Source: Varroa destructor | Taxonomy: Eukaryota; Arthropoda; Arachnida; Mesostigmata; Varroidae | Assembly (NCBI RefSeq): GCF_002443255.2 | Contig: NW_019211454.1 | Location: 14,992,243 to 15,056,242, forward strand | Length of the DNA stretch: 64,000 nt | Reading direction: 5' to 3' | Shown here: piece after piece, positions 14,081-29,500 of the stretch | Numbering within the stretch: position 1 is the first letter of the stretch | Layout: every line of letters begins with the position of its first letter | Program-made: the position numbers and the translations under genes | Notes under the pieces: model-generated | Told to the model about the DNA's origin: nothing | Databases searched by the model: none | What the model saw: only the letters and a program-made list of their open reading frames with translations

Positions 14081-16942
14081 AAGTTAGCAGGTTAGCGTCA
14101 ATGAAGGACGATGCGTGCAGTTCTACCCGGCGCCCAGTCCATTTCTGCGACGTCGGCAGCGTTTGATAAAATTAGCATCTATCCGTCTACTGAAGCCAAA
14201 GAGAAAACAGAAACGTCTATATCGAATGCGCTTACTCGGGGACCATGCATAGCTTACGAGCCTCACAAGCTTTCTTAAAAGTTTAAAGGACGAAATACTT
14301 AACTGCGTTGGGCGCGTAGCAAGAAGATACGGTCTTTTACTGAGATCCAGGACAGGGAAGTTCTCGAGGGAGAAAGGTTTAAGCCTTCAGTGTGGCCTGT
14401 GAGCGCGAACTGCGTTTGCGGCTGTCGTTTATGAGTGCTAACAGGCCCAACAAAGAAACCCTGCTGTCGCCAATTAGAGAGCAGGGACGCCTGTGCATGA
14501 ACATTGTGAAGACTTTAATTATGTGGTAATTGTGGCGGCTGGTAAAGGCACTGTTGTGTTCCGTGGAGTCGTAACTTGACGCAGACAAACCACATTTAGG
14601 TCGAATATGGGCCTGATCAATAGTAACGGTAGCGGGAACGGCTGCGTTCATGGAGGAGAGCACGTTCGTTATTACTGAAGGCGCAACTTTAACGTGGATG
14701 AAGACCAAATCCTCATTTTAACAAACGATAGACTAAATCAGTAGCGTAAGTTAACAAAATCTGTAGGATTTTGCCTGACAGAAATAATCGACTTCAAGTA
14801 CAGATACGGTATGTAGGCCAAAGATAGGCACCTATAAAATTTAATAGCTCAAACAAAGAAGTCGTTTATGATTAGTCCTGGGTTCCGCTATTGCACGCTT
14901 AATTCGAGCATGCCGCCTCGTATTTAAATAACAAACAGCTTGGCCATTCGATGCCCATTGAGGAAGAACCGTCCGCCAGAACAGAGTTTTATATACGATG
15001 CAAATTCTGACATTCAAATAACGAACTATCATATAGTGCTCAATTCGTACTGACATTTTCTGTAGGGCTTCGATATATTTAGGTACCTGCTATTTAGATT
15101 TGACCTTTAACTCTAATTTAAACTATCAAACTTGCTAAACTATCAAACTACCTAAGTTTCTGAATAATAATTGTTACTGACCAAACTCTTACCTATACTA
15201 TATTTTGCCTGATGTATTAAGTCTGTTCATTGAAACCTATCTGACAGAGTCGGCCACCAGCTGGCCAGCGTCTAGCATGGGCTATAGAAGCAAGCATCGT
15301 TAGAACTAAACTGACCCCTGGGAAATTGGTCGTCATTCGTTCCATGTCGCACAGACATTCGAAGTTCGAGTCAGCCTTCCGCCAATAGCTGTTTATTTAT
15401 ATGACGGGACACACCTTTGAAACAGACCCTCCATTAAGGGAAAACCGCTCTTGGCCGTTGTGTAATAGATATTTGTAGATATAGTTGATTCTCAGTTAAT
15501 GTCTAACGGTCGTGATTAATATTGAGAACACTATCAGTGTCGACGAAACCGGTGTCTCAGAGTAAATAGGTCTTCGACCGAAGTTCAATAAGTATTTTCA
15601 GATCTCCTTTCCAATTTTATGCAGCAGTGAACATTTCTAGTTAACCTATTGAATAAAAGCATAAATATTTTATACGTTTTGGCCGACTCTCCGACTTTTG
15701 GGATATGACCAGCTAAATACGATAATGATTTTCGTTTTTGTTTGTTAAGAATTATCTACATGCAATGTGCTACATGAAAATACTAATGTTTGATATGAGA
15801 TGACTTTTCCAGTTTACCGTTCAGTAGGAATGCACAAGTCAACGAAGTCAGGTACGCCCGCACACAAGAACACAACACATCTACCTCGTCACTTACTAAC
15901 TTGAGAAATAACTTCTAAATAACGTTCAGCATTGGTTGGCAAAGCATGTGCTTAATTAATAATTGTAAAAAACTGTCGTTTTTCACATAGAGTCCCCTCA
16001 TCTTTTTTTCCACACAATATATAAAAAAACGGGCACGTTCAGACAATAGTCGTATTGGTGTTTGTGTAAATAATCGTTTATTTATTAATAAATATTAGAT
16101 TAATATAGCATTGCTCTATACATCCGTTTTACGAGAGGTCGAAGCCGCGTGATATCGGTGGAATAGGAGCATTATTTGTAAAGTGATCGTGGAAGCAAAG
16201 AAGATATTTGCTACTCTTCACTGTAGAGCGTTAGACTTTGATTATCTAATAATAGTAACGATAACATGCATTTGTATTTTCGAGCATGCGTCAAGACAAA
16301 AAAAATACGGTTCAGCTATGTTCGAAAGAGGGAAATACGGCAAACAATGGACTCAATGATCAAAGACTGTTAGCTAGCGACCACAGTTGGAAAATTGATA
16401 AGTATTTAAGATCGGTAACGCTCGTACTTTTGCAGAATATTGAATATAGAACTACATTAAACAAACATCTATATATACACCCGAGTTTGTCGTGAATGTT
16501 TCGTGGAGGCTCCAACGCAACATTATGGCGGGCGCATTGTGCCTTCATAAACACTAATCAAATGGTCCAAAGAACTGTCGGACGTGTCAATAGGCAAACA
16601 CGAGGATTGCCCGCTGCTCAAATAGGAAAACTACTGGAAATGGATAATCGTACTGGGTTCAGTAATGCTCCGCCGATGGACTACTCATCAATTTTATCGT
16701 ACTGAAATGGGTTAAAATACTAACAAGCGACCTGGTAAACTATGTTAGTGAACTAACAACTACGAAATTTCAATATAGGTATACCATCTGTTTATGGGCC
16801 ACAACAAGATAGGGTTAACCTGGCTCTTAAACATGTTCCGCTTCTTTGGTCAATAAGATCGATCTCAGGTACGCCATTTTGCAAATACCTGGCGCGAACT
16901 GACACCTTCAGGCATAACAACACTGTCCACGGATATGTATAT

Positions 16943-17042
16943 NNNNNNNNNNNNNNNNNNNNNNNNNNNNNNNNNNNNNNNNNNNNNNNNNNNNNNNNNN
17001 NNNNNNNNNNNNNNNNNNNNNNNNNNNNNNNNNNNNNNNNNN
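16943..17042. other. Assembly gap of 100 N in an AT repeat
   Basis: Exactly 100 N are flanked by TATGTATAT on the left and ATATATATAC on the right. The round number suggests a scaffold gap of unknown true size, probably caused by an AT microsatellite. An ORF drawn across it on the minus strand is meaningless. Confidence 0.97.
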
Positions 17043-20000
17043 ATATATATACTAAGCTAGCAGCACCAAATGCAAGCAACACTATGCTTTTCGACCATCC
17101 ATTACCCGTCCCTCAGAACGAGCTGGGTAGGGGCAATATTCCGTTTTCTAAGTCAACTGAGCGACGGATGCCCCATGAGAACGGCGGAAAACTGACGAGC
17201 CAACAAAAATTTACTATTATCATGGTGTATTGTTGGCGGTAGAGTGAACATCGAATATCAGCTACATAGCTGAAAGTTTTTTTCTCTTGGGTCCGCCGAT
17301 TTGTAGACAGGCCAATGAATGACAGTGAAAAAGGGAACTTAAGAGGCTGCCAATTGAAGCTAGGCTCATAGCGAAGACGGTTGAAGCTGTGGTCGTTAGT
17401 GCAATCCATTGGTAGTAGGAAAATACTCCGACAAATGGGAATTACACTTGTTTGGCCTTAATTCAAACTGTCCCAGTCGACTGTTTTGAGGGTGTGATCA
17501 CAGTTTATGATTATCAAGTTATAAATAGGTTCCGTGAATGCAGATAAAGAACAATCCGCGCGAGTATGTATGTTGCTAAGTAATATTCGAAAAAATTATC
17601 AACATACGTTGAAATGCAGGACAGGCAATTTAATGGAAGTGACGCAATGTCCGCCAGAGTCCTTATGATGGGCGAACTTTTTATGTTCGCATGTGTGTGC
17701 TTATTTTACACTACGTTACCTTTGACACTGCTTATTCGAAATCGATTTCACGGCTTAGAATAAATCCAGGAAACGTTCCAAACTTCGCTTCAAACCAGAC
17801 GTCTTGGATCAAGTTTTTGACAGGGAAGAATTGATCTTACTGCAGGAAAATGCGCACTATTTACACCAAAGGTGTGGGTAAAAAAGCTGCGGCCTGTGAT
17901 TGTCACACATAGGAGTTCGTTCGTGTCGAACAGTATCAAACGTTAAAGTGTATATCAGATACGTTCATGTCCGTTGCGGTAGAGTTGCATTAAGCGTTTA
18001 GCGAGTAAGGTGTCATTCTCAAAAGGCTGTATTTATTAGTGAAGGCTGGGCGAATCATTTAGGTTTACAATATCTAGATAGGTAGGATTTACCGTAATAG
18101 ATCTCAACGTGACAAACAAAACAACGTCAAGAAGCTTTTTACTCTTTCGAAACAGCAGCAGGCTAGTACGTGCTAGTCACTGTACGTAATTACGTCTGCC
18201 TGACCAGACAATCGTAAATTCTACGTTCTTTGTATGATTGCATGTCGCGTAATCGAACTAACGTCCATTAAACCGTGGCCGCCCAGCCACATAAAGAAAG
18301 TAAGGGCCTAAACCAAGCTCTAGCGCCATGTCCCTTCTAACTGTTATGAACGCAACTATGTAACTAACATCATCCAATCCAACACACGAATCTACTGTAG
18401 TAGTCTACTACAGACCTTATCACCCGTTGTATTCATCGTCATAACGCTATTTTGCCCCTATGGCTTAGATATATAATACCGACATTCGTTCATTTGTTCT
18501 AATAGAGCTCCTAAATTAGAATATTCTATTGCAATCACCGAACATATCAGCTAGATGCTCGTTGCAGATAAGCTCGTGTACACATACCTGTGGGTGTACG
18601 TACGTAGGAACGCCTCTAAGTTTTGCTCGTCCCAGCATCGACGCAACGTCCAAAGGCTCATGCGGATTTGTGCCAGTTTTTGGGCGGCGATGGGTGGATG
18701 TTAACGGAAATCGGTCACATATTTGATGATCGATTAAGTAAGTGGAATGACCTTTTTTCACGAATAAATTAACCACCGGCGAATCTTCGCATTTCGCCCC
18801 TTAGACGTCAAGGACGCGTCGGCTAAACGTTGCATAGCTTTTCTGTTATGTACATATGCATATGCCAGCCCTTGTGTACATCAATCGACTCGTTCTGAAT
18901 TAATTTGACCTGCTTACCCGTAGCTTAACATAACATGATAATAATATAACAATAGTGATGCGTAACGGTGAGAGTACTGCTCCTTTATTGCGATTCTCAT
19001 CACTTTTTATCCAATATAAATGTATGAAACACAACTAGACACTATGATTGCCTTAGTATGCCTTCTATACGTGTACAGGCGGGGCCCAAAGTAGGATCAT
19101 TGATGGCAAAGACCTAAGACTACATTTTTCTAAGAAAAAATTCGTTTCTACATAGAAAAAGGCTACGTGAAGTTGTTCAGCAAAAATCTATTTCGTTGCT
19201 TATCGCTTAGCGTACGCTCATTCCAGTTATAAGCCTGTTTCTTTCTCACTCTATATACTGCACAATGTACCTTTTTTGGCAAAGGCTTTTATTGTCACAA
19301 TTTCGCCTATAGTATCGAACGCGGTAACCTGCTGGGCCTTTGTGTGCACACATATTCTCCGGTTAGAATGAGACGCAAATTTCCTTTCTCCGCAGCTCAA
19401 CGCCCGTTGCGGTGCGCGCTACATTGCGTATTGCGATGGCTTCGCTGAAGCCATGGTGCATTGTAGACGTTTCGCCACCAGGTGGTAATTTTATCTTGTG
19501 CAGACAGTATAACAGTTTAGATTTAAGTGCAAGCACTCAAAAAGGATAAATTACTAACTATAGCCTGTGTAATATTATTTAGGACCCGCTATTTATGCCT
19601 AAGCCTCCTAAACAGAGTCCGAATCCAGAAGACCTAAAATAAACAAGTATCTCGAGGTGCTTTTCTAGAAATCATTGTGTAGTATCGTATTTGCGAGAAC
19701 GTTAACGTTTTAAACCTATCTAACGATGAGAAACATGAAAATATGATTTTTGTTCTCCATGGCGGAGGCTTGGTTAATCATTAGCCATCGAAGTTTACTT
19801 ATATGCAAGGAAAAAAGATTCAGAACGTATGCTATAGCTAAATACTTCGTTGGTACTACCTCAGTGAAGCTGCGATTTCACAAAAGCCTTGATGTCATAA
19901 AATCTAGAGTACACAAAAAATTTCTGTCAACAAGCAAAACTTTTCACAGCACGCCACATTTTAAACAGCGTAAAAAGATACATTGTAAATTTTTCGAGTG

Positions 20001-20460
20001 GTTTATTATTAGTGGGCAAGGAACTTTGCTCGCGCAGGCTAATATAGTATAACGGGCTAGCCAAAATAACTAGACATTTAGTGAATCTAACGAATGGATG
20101 CATATGCGAAAATTGAAAAGATTTGTTTGACATTAAGGCCATGGCGAGCTTATGGCTTGGCCTGGCCTGTCATCAAGAAACACGAGAAAATCTAGACTTC
20201 TCTCGTTTTTTCTGCAAAGCACCTTCTACCCTTATTTCTATAGCATTGATATAGTTCTGCCGAATAAACCGAATCGCCCCACCTCTGCCTAAAGTTGAAC
20301 CGCAATTATCATAATAGAATTGAACGGAAAACAAGACTCGGGCAGAACAGGAGATTTTTCATTATCGTTTTGAGTTAACATAGTTCTGCCAGCAATCAAA
20401 TTAACTTTAGATCACTGTGGTCTCTAAAGTAAAAAATCTCTTTGATGCACAGACCTCCGG

Positions 20461-20490
20461 ATCTGTGGTCTGGACATCCGGACCACGGAT
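20461..20490. repeat. 14-bp imperfect inverted repeat
   Basis: ATCTGTGGTCTGGA is followed after two bases by TCCGGACCACGGAT, complementary at 12 of 14 positions. A second imperfect palindrome of similar wording (TTTAGATCACTGTGGTCTC) lies about 60 bp upstream. Confidence 0.55.
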
Positions 20491-23400
20491 TTATCGTAAT
20501 ACAGTATTAACACGATTCTAAGGTTTAACAGGTTTTAGAAATAAACCTAGAAAGAACTAGATGTAAAATATTAAACAAGCAGATCTAAGGGTAGTTTCAT
20601 GACCTTTTTTGCTTCAAAACCTAGTGTAAAAATGGCCTGGCTTCGAACCCGAACGGCCGTAGACAGACTTCGCTTCGTGTTGGAAGCCAGCCGTCCGATG
20701 GAACGTTCAATAAACGAATGTAAAACTCGAAACATAGAGGCATTCAAGATACGAGCGACCGTTGTGTTATATAATGTTTTACACTTATATTTACTTAGAG
20801 ATTTTGTAGCGTCATTAAAGATACTCCACCGCCAAAATTATGACTAAGACTTAAAGAAGTGCACAAGAAAGGTAGTAAAACAAATCTGTCAAAAACACGG
20901 TGAAATCGTAATGATAATAATCTAAATACCTATCCGCCTTTCTTTCTAAGACGATGGTGCAAAGTTCTTCTTGCTAGAATCCGCTTTTTGCCTAAGTTTA
21001 TAACGCCTTCCTGGGAATTAGATAGTTTCTTTCTGTCTGCAATTCATGCTTGGATTTTTACTCCATCAATTTAGGCATAACTTTAAACGAGTGGCAGCAA
21101 ATACAATGTCATTATTTGCCACTAAAGCATAAAAGTGCCGAGCAATTTACGTGGCTGGCTGTGTTTTACATGACCTTTACTTAGGCTCATTTTCACATGT
21201 GTATTTCTTAAAAATAGGACTGTCTCACTACACTGGAGTAGTAGGACTGAATAGTAGAAAATACTATTTTTTAAATTTAATACACATGCGTTGTGTAGTA
21301 TATGTTGATGATGAAGCGATACATGGTCTCTGTCAAAACTAGCTTCCCTAGAGGCTTATAGTTTCCGTACCGACCAGTCATTATCTAAAGTTGCACTACG
21401 TGAATACCCATCGAAAACTTATACTGCGCACGTCGGACGAGGTCACATGATGCACGTTAAAAGTGGTTGTTCGACCCCTGTACGTGCGCGAACACGTACG
21501 CCGTAGTCACATCGAACTACGTATACATCCGGAGAGTTTGGGCGTATTGCGTAAAAGAGTGGGTTTGCGATTCTCTAACCGAGACGGTAAAAAGGCATCT
21601 ATATATGTCTGCTCTTCCATTTCGGTAAGTTATGAAGTATTAATATACGAATGGTGCCGTTAGTCGTAGAAATTCAGCGTATAGCTAGCTAACTAATTTG
21701 CAGTTTGGGTCAAATCGTTATAGGAGCAGATGAAAATCGTCGGCATTATAGAAGACAACATTGGTTCGTTAAACATTATCACACCTAACCTGTGGCAGAT
21801 CGCTAAGAAATATCGACACTATAGCTAACAAAAATAGTAACAATGCTTTAATACAATGTCTATATAGTTATGTTTATAATCCTCAAAGTTTATTTAAATG
21901 CTTCGCACCTGTGAGGCCTATGTGTCTAACACTCAACCAGTGAAATAGTGCAGTGTCTCAACGTATTCAACGTTACGTCACGATAGTGGTGTGAAGTTTC
22001 ATACGTCCCGGTACTATATTAAATATTGCTTGTGTAGCCCCTGATGTTCACACTCAGCAGCAGTTACTGAAGACAGTTATCGTGTACCCCACAGTGCCAT
22101 CGAATAACCAGCCGTTGAAACTGAATTGTGCCTTCCGCTCTAAAGCTAGCATAATTTTGCAAGCGAATCGTGCGTTGCCTACGTGACAGTGGCGTCATCA
22201 CTCTCTTGGGCTTTCGAGGTTTAGAACTGGTGGCTCCAGCTAGCGGTATACCCCGGAATTAACAGGAAATGGGTACCGTCAAATTGCTAACCAGTGAGTC
22301 TTGTATTGAACGATTTGGTTCGATTTGTGGATGAATCAGCTCTAACGTACCACGTCGCTTTATATTCCAGCTGTGGAATCTCGCTATTATCGGCAGCGTA
22401 GCCAATGCAGGCATTAGCGTCCATGAACATAAACACTGAGATAGAAACGTACACTTTCTACGACGGTAAATAGCTCGAGGCCATCGGTTAATTAATTATA
22501 AGATGGACTAGGTTATTACCGCCTTCAGAGTGTAAAGTGGGCATCCATTTCGTTGACTGATGAATATGGTGGACTGGCATGCAAAGGCCAACGGACCGTG
22601 ACGGCGACGACGGCTTGTGGTGCTCTACTTCGGACAGCTTCTTTCGCTGAAGTCGATCTCCAGCATTTGAGTTAGCTCTCCTATGCACGGCCTATACGCA
22701 GCCAACAATACTTAAACGACAGCAGTAATGATGTGAAAACCTGGTTGACGCGTTGACTGATGATGTCATATCTTCTGATACCTTTGGTTAAATTTGTAAA
22801 GCAAACTTTTCTTTGCACATGACAGTTTTAGCAAAACTATCTCAAGCTAATACATATGTAGTGAAAAAAATATACGTACGTAACTGTGTACCTTAATTCT
22901 GCGCTGCAAAAAAAAAGAACTGATGCGTGCATGAGTTACGCTTCGTCGACCGGTAGAAAGACGTATGTGAGATATTTTAGTTCACCTTTAGCTGGCTGCA
23001 ACATAAAATATGTATAAACCGCTCCATATGTTAGATTTTAAAGGGAACAGTTAGTTTTTAGCATATCGGTATAGACGTATCGATGGATTTCCTCATACGC
23101 TGCTTTCTCGTATTTATTCTTGGGACACTTTCTGCTTAATGGAGATGTATGTGGATATGATAAAATTTTTAGGTACAAAAAACATTTCCTGTAAGAATTT
23201 TTGAGGTTCGCGTTTACGTATTTGACTTTTGTCCAATAAACAAGACGTACTTATTCTCGAAGTCAATTTTACCAAAATAACATCCAACCTATACATGATT
23301 TTTCTCTGAATTCTCCGCTCAGCAAATTGAGGCTTTGAAAGCCAGGTTTTCGTTATCGTCAATTGTCTCTCTCAATGGTTTGCAATGCATGTTTTTTTGC

Positions 23401-23537
23401 ATATCTTAGATTTTCCTCATGAAATCTATACAGACTGTGAAATTGGGGAAATGATAATAATTGACATAATTATCGTAGCTTCAAAACTACTACCATACTA
23501 TGATAGTTTTCCATATCATTTTATTATTACTATCAAA

Positions 23538-23587
23538 TATTTTCACCATTTTAGAACAACGGGGTCGTTCTAAGATGGTGAAATATA
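23538..23587. repeat. Inverted repeat able to form a 20-bp stem hairpin
   Basis: The segment with TTTCACCATTTTAGAAC is followed after a 9-base loop (AACGGGGTC) by GTTCTAAGATGGTGAAAT. The stem is about 20 bp with few mismatches, and partial pairing continues in the loop. Size is near the lower end for an animal microRNA precursor; no family is recognised. Confidence 0.6.
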
Positions 23588-26500
23588 GAAGAAAAAAGTT
23601 TAGGACGCTGTTGGAGTGTCTGCACTCAGCATTAATGTATACGTAACTATATATCTCAGTCGCAATATACAGGATCATACAGGTCGGTGCACGGTTCTTT
23701 GTCCCGTTTGCAAGACAATGCGGCCGTACATGCCGTAATACCGAACTGGTCTAACTATTGACCAGTTATCAAATAGGAATATCCTCTAGTACAGGTAACA
23801 TATTGATGACGTTGCACAGCTTCTCTAAGTTTAAGATGGCTCTAATAGGACCACACAACGCTCTTGGAGAACCTATTAACTTACTTCTGTTTACTAGGAA
23901 ACATCTCGCACGATTGCAGTGCTGTAATAACCATTTTTAAATAACCCGTAAACCTGAAAATGTCCCCAGACAACCTTCACGACTATTGAAGAGATCTGCT
24001 CACTCGAGGTTCACACAAATACATTTAAGCAGCTACAGGTAGTGATGATTAGCGGTGGCAAATCGTTATTGTGAACTAATAAATACATTCGATAGATAAA
24101 AACACTATATTCTTACATTATATTATACTGTATATAAACACTTCTATGGCCTTGTTTTTTCACGACTGTACTCGTTACGGCCAGGTTCGCCGGCTTGGCA
24201 ATGTAAGTGTTACAGCGTTATCGCGGCACATTTTTAATTTCAACAGTGTAGTCGACGAAGCAGGCCTTACTGTTGTACTCTGCCAGATAGATTCCCCGCA
24301 GGTACGTGTGTGCACGCAGTTGATAGCCACTCAGCTAAGAAACTCTCAGCCTCAAAGATCTTCTGATCCGATCCATTTTAATCTAGCAGTACTGAGACAA
24401 AACACGGTGTGACGACCATGGCATGACGGTTCCGTGGACGCAGTTACAATAAATACCTACCCCCGCTACCCCATTACCAGGAACGATCGAGCACAATGAG
24501 ACCTTTATGCAGATCGATTCCTTAACCACTTGATTAATAGTAAGCAAACTAATCACGCACTGCATCTCTGATATTTATATCAATGACTCTATTAGATACA
24601 TATAATCTGCAGAGTAATTGTTCAGCGTCAACCGTGTACGTACCATTTTCGGAGTTGTTTGCCGTCGACTGAAAAGCATTCACAGAACGGAAGATGAAGA
24701 TACGGGTTAGGATCGTATAACGGTTCATCGGTATTCTCTCTATCTGAAGTAAGCTGTTTTTGCTTAATAAACTATATATAAAAAACAAGTATACACATTG
24801 TATCTAGTCAGAACAAACCTAACCGAAAATGATACGAAGCTGAATGAGTTAGCTATAATAATACCTTATTGTTTTATAAAAATAGCATTTACTATGTAGC
24901 GAAGATTCACTATATTTGAAACCGGCATTTATTTTGTTGGTGTAATTTCATCATCATTTTTTTTTAGTTTTATGCCCTTGAGACTCGTCTTTTGGTCAAA
25001 CTGAAGACGTTAATAATTCTGGCCGTTGCCTGAACAATAAAACGCACGGGAAAGCTTCTCAAACAAGTATTTAATTCAATGCTTACTTTTAACCCGGTTC
25101 AGTATTACGGCGTCGTACGCCTTGCAGGCTAGGCCGTAACATACAAAGCTATAAATTGAATCATTGAAGCTTTTTTCAGGTTCGAATATTCGAACTAGTA
25201 TTTCTACTATCTAAATTCGAGAAGAGGAGCTGTTCGATAGGTTCGCGGACAGAAAATCAAATGCGCAGCTGATTGAGGCTCAGTTGAGCGTGTGACGGTT
25301 TCTACGCATGCAACAAAGCCGTCATGACGAATTCGACTTTCAGGGCCACGCTTATTTTTGCTTACAACCTCCTTTCAGGTTTCTCCTCCGACCTGAGTAT
25401 GCCCAAAGGCGTATGGCCATGTTTTGAGTAGAAAAAAGGATCCGAGGTGGCATACTCGAGTCGTATGATCGGTTAGCGCTATGGGGTTCTTTGACAGAGT
25501 TTTTCTAACGCTAGTTGATTGCAAATTGTTCTCCAGTACTATTGGACAAAGTCGGATTGGTATTGGTAGCGATTTTCCCTGGGTTTAATATGCCATACAC
25601 CCCTCAGGATCGTAGAATATGAGGTAACACTTGATAAGGTTCGTACCGAACGGTTGCACACTGCATTTGAAAGTAGCGGTTTTATAGCAGTATATGAATA
25701 ATTGCAAAATGCAATCTTTTAAACGTGCCCCGTTGTGTTATCTATTGCTAGAAAATCAATGAATGAATGACGCACGTGACGTCACGACTAAAATGTTATT
25801 GATGCTAGCTACAAATAACATAAACGTCCTTCCCTTAAAACTTGAAAGAATCACAGCTTGTTCAGCTTCTCCATAATTCATCTTTTCTAAGCTGTATATT
25901 AAGTTCGTTTTCATAAGCTTCGTATAAAAAGTTATTCCGAAGCAACTGAAGTTACTAAGGCTTGGTTTTTTACTTGTAGTATCTAAATTCTTGTATACAG
26001 TTGCGCTAATTTCCTATCGACTTTTATCCCTGACCCTTAAAAGCATCTGCGCATTATTTCGAGATTTTTCCCCACTGCACCCCTCTTGCTAGACCCTAGC
26101 ACATGCACATGCATTAATCACCCTATCAATAATCATCCCATTCACCGATAAATATGCGTCTTCAGCCTAACCTTAATATTTCAAGCTATAGCTAATCATT
26201 ACATAACCCATTGTACGCAGAATAAGCACATACAATAGGTTCAACGTTCCTACACGCAACTGTTCTATTAGGTAGAGTTGATTATATTGAATGAATGAAT
26301 GACTGTACATTGTTCATTCAGAGACTGGGAATCGAAAATTTTTATTCGAGGGTGGCCAAGGCTTGTTAGGTTACGTTTTTCCTGAGATCCGATAGAGGTT
26401 TCTTATAAATAGAGGGTTAAGGTTTAGGAAATGTTTGCGTTGGGAACGAGAGCCTGCTTGGTATACTGCGATACGGGCCTACCTCGAGATATAATATATT

Positions 26501-29500
26501 CTGCCAACGATTCTGTTTGTGCGTCATCGATTCTGCTGATCTGATATCAGTGGTCTTTGATTGAGAGCAGTGGGGTCCCGAAGGGCTAGTCTGGGGAGAA
26601 GGAAAAAGGCATCGTAATGTGGCCCTCATGCGCCTTTGCTCGGCATCAAAAGCTGGGTGGCGGTCACTGCTCCATGGCTGTACGATACAAAAGCGATCAA
26701 AAATCGCGTCATGTAAGCGTACATAAGACCAGCTTGGCCTCCTGCTCCTGGTGCTACAGACCAATAAGATAGCTTTTGCTGCCAGGCAGACCAGCAAAGA
26801 GACAGAGACGCAAGTTATGGATCCTTATTTGCTCTCACCAGAGCCCTTCTATAGGGAAGACGTATGTTGCAGTATGCTTAGCTGTTACTATAGGCTGGCT
26901 CTTGTTTACGCAACCTAGGTCAGCCGATGGTTGGCACCATTCTGCTAAGCTTGATGGGGCTGAAACCATGGCCACGAATGCCAAGTACAGGTTAGTGCAA
27001 ACCTAACCCGTCGTTCCTGGCACAGATGAGCAAAAAGCAAAATTACTGCCTAGTGCAGGCAGGTATATATTACCAGCTGGAGCACAAATATGTATGACGA
27101 TGCAGCTAATGGAAGTACTATGCAAAATAGGTTGTCGTCAGATTATGATCAAATCCGGCAAAATATTATAGAGGTAAACCACGTTAATAGAGTTGTATTC
27201 AGAGGTGCAAGACAATATGAGTTAACGACCAGCATATATAACTGCGGATGTCATATAATATTTAAAGAGTCAGCTTGTTCTAAATCTAGCATTGAATTGC
27301 AGCTGGACAATACTACATAAAAAAGTATTGGACTTCTGTTTAGTATATATATATATAACAGGCAATATTCGAAAATCAGTCATCTTTTTTTATTTCAATA
27401 TATTTCCCAGATGGTAAAGATAGTTTCCGAGTTCGGATCGACCTGGGTTGGGCAGCACAAGTGGCACCCACCATTACGGTTCTAGGCGAGTGTCAATTTT
27501 ACATTTAGTTCTAATCGTATCACACAACAATTCCTATAAACTGCGTCTAATAAAAAAAAAACAGCGTTTGACACATAGCGGCAGCTCTAGATAGCTCCCC
27601 GTTCCCTCCGTTCCCGTCGGGCATGTACGGACGTGGAAATATTTTTGCTGGGAACATGGCAGGTAACATATTCGGTTGAATCCCATTGGTGCAGTAGTCC
27701 ACCTGCTGCCAATTTGCCTATTCTTATTATAATTCAAATAATTTTTACTTTTTTATCACGCTTCTCTGCGAAAGTGAAGCATAGCATATATTATGATGCG
27801 CATCCTTTAGCTACCTAGCCATGCGAATAAGAAAGATACGTTACAAATCGTATTACTATTGAAATTTATTCAGGACGGATATCGCCAGTCATTGACCCAA
27901 TATTGAGTTCGTGATAAAAAGCCATTTTATTACGCCGAAAACGGACTTTTTTTTGTCGTGACGTAATCTGCCTTGATTCGTTTGGGTGACTGACAATCGT
28001 ATTACGTTTGTTTTTGATTATTTTTGTGCCTAGCAAGGAGCTGGAACATTCGTAAGCCAGAATCAGATCGATGTCTTTTTGGCATGAAAGGAACAAAAGG
28101 AAAGCCATACTTTTTTATTTAAATAAATCATATCTAAAAGTAGAAATAATCACTTTACACTTTATTTTATCAGAACTATGATTGATTAATTGCTTACATC
28201 GTCACATATTTTACGCGAACAGGACCAATATTACGTAGATCACGATTGTCGTCGTATATTCTACTGTCGGAATCTGCTAAAGGACGAGTATTAAATGAAT
28301 TCTCTCACAAAACTTCTATCTCCATATGGAAAAGGACTGTGACTCACGAAGCATGGTAAAAATGGCGGATAGCTACACAGGGTTTGAAGGACCTTTGGAA
28401 ACACTGAAATGTGTGGTCCAGCGTAAGGCGACTGTCTTGTTTTTCCTTTATGCCTTCCATAAGTCCGAAATATTGAAACCACCATTATGCCTACTCACAT
28501 TGAGAAAGCGGTCCTCGTTGATAACAGTCCCTATCCAAATACGTCCTCTCTATTTGTGAGGAAAAGACCAAGTTCCGAACGAGGAAGCGAGAACAAACAC
28601 ACGCATCTAAAACAAGGCATAACCACGTTTGCTATTAATTGATATCGGAAAACTGAACCTATCAACTTAAGTATGGCGGACAAAAAAAGATTCCTTTACA
28701 CAATATTCTGAATATATGGTTAGCGCAGTTTCCAAAGGCCACCATAAATGAAAACCGTCTAGTAGAGCCCCGCTGTTAAAAGTAAAACTCCTCTAGTAGT
28801 GTTTACATTCGATTGCTTTGGCAATAACTTCGTATAGCAGCTTGCGTGCCCTTTAATCTCGTGTAAGCTAAATAAACCCTTAGGTAGGATGTTTACGTCT
28901 TACGTTTAAAGGTCCATGAGGCTCCACGCGAGATACGTGCTTTCCGTTTCTTTTTCTTCACTCATGCTTCTTCTTACCATGGTTTTTTGCCATTTTAAGT
29001 AACTACGAGGTTCCTCGGAAGCAGCTGAAGCGGTATTGAAGGCAAAATTGGAAGATTTAGTTAAACACCAAGTTTTACGGTCATGCACGCGTCATCTAGC
29101 GATCGGACCCATGAAGCGTCTATCATAGAATAGATTTCTCTTCGCTAAGCATATTTTAGCGGAGCATGTCAACATCCAGTCAGCGGTTCGGCCATTTTTT
29201 GTGCCATCCATGACATAGTGGTAAACCCGGGTAACCGGGCCCAGGTCCTGCTTCCATTAGTAGTTCGCTTCAAATTGACCATCGAAGGCAACCGCCGTCA
29301 TGTTGAGTAACGGTGCTAGCGAAATGTACTCAGCCAGAATTCGACGCTCATATAGTACATATCACCAACATGACCCAAACATGTAGTCATGTCGATGACA
29401 TGCTGTGGACAAACGAAGTGCATGGCTTGAGCGAATTTACAGCGTTAGGGCACGATATTCGCTCAGTCCATAGGCCGCTTTTGAATGCCTGTCCCCAGCT

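Noticed and set aside
28824..28839. 16-bp match to one loxP arm plus three spacer bases (ATAACTTCGTATAGCA)
   Set aside because: No inverted second arm and no vector sequence nearby; read as coincidence.
28918..29004. Short plus-strand ORF with signal-peptide-like sequence (MRLHARYVLSVSF...)
   Set aside because: Only 28 codons; the following donor is weak and no downstream exon was found.
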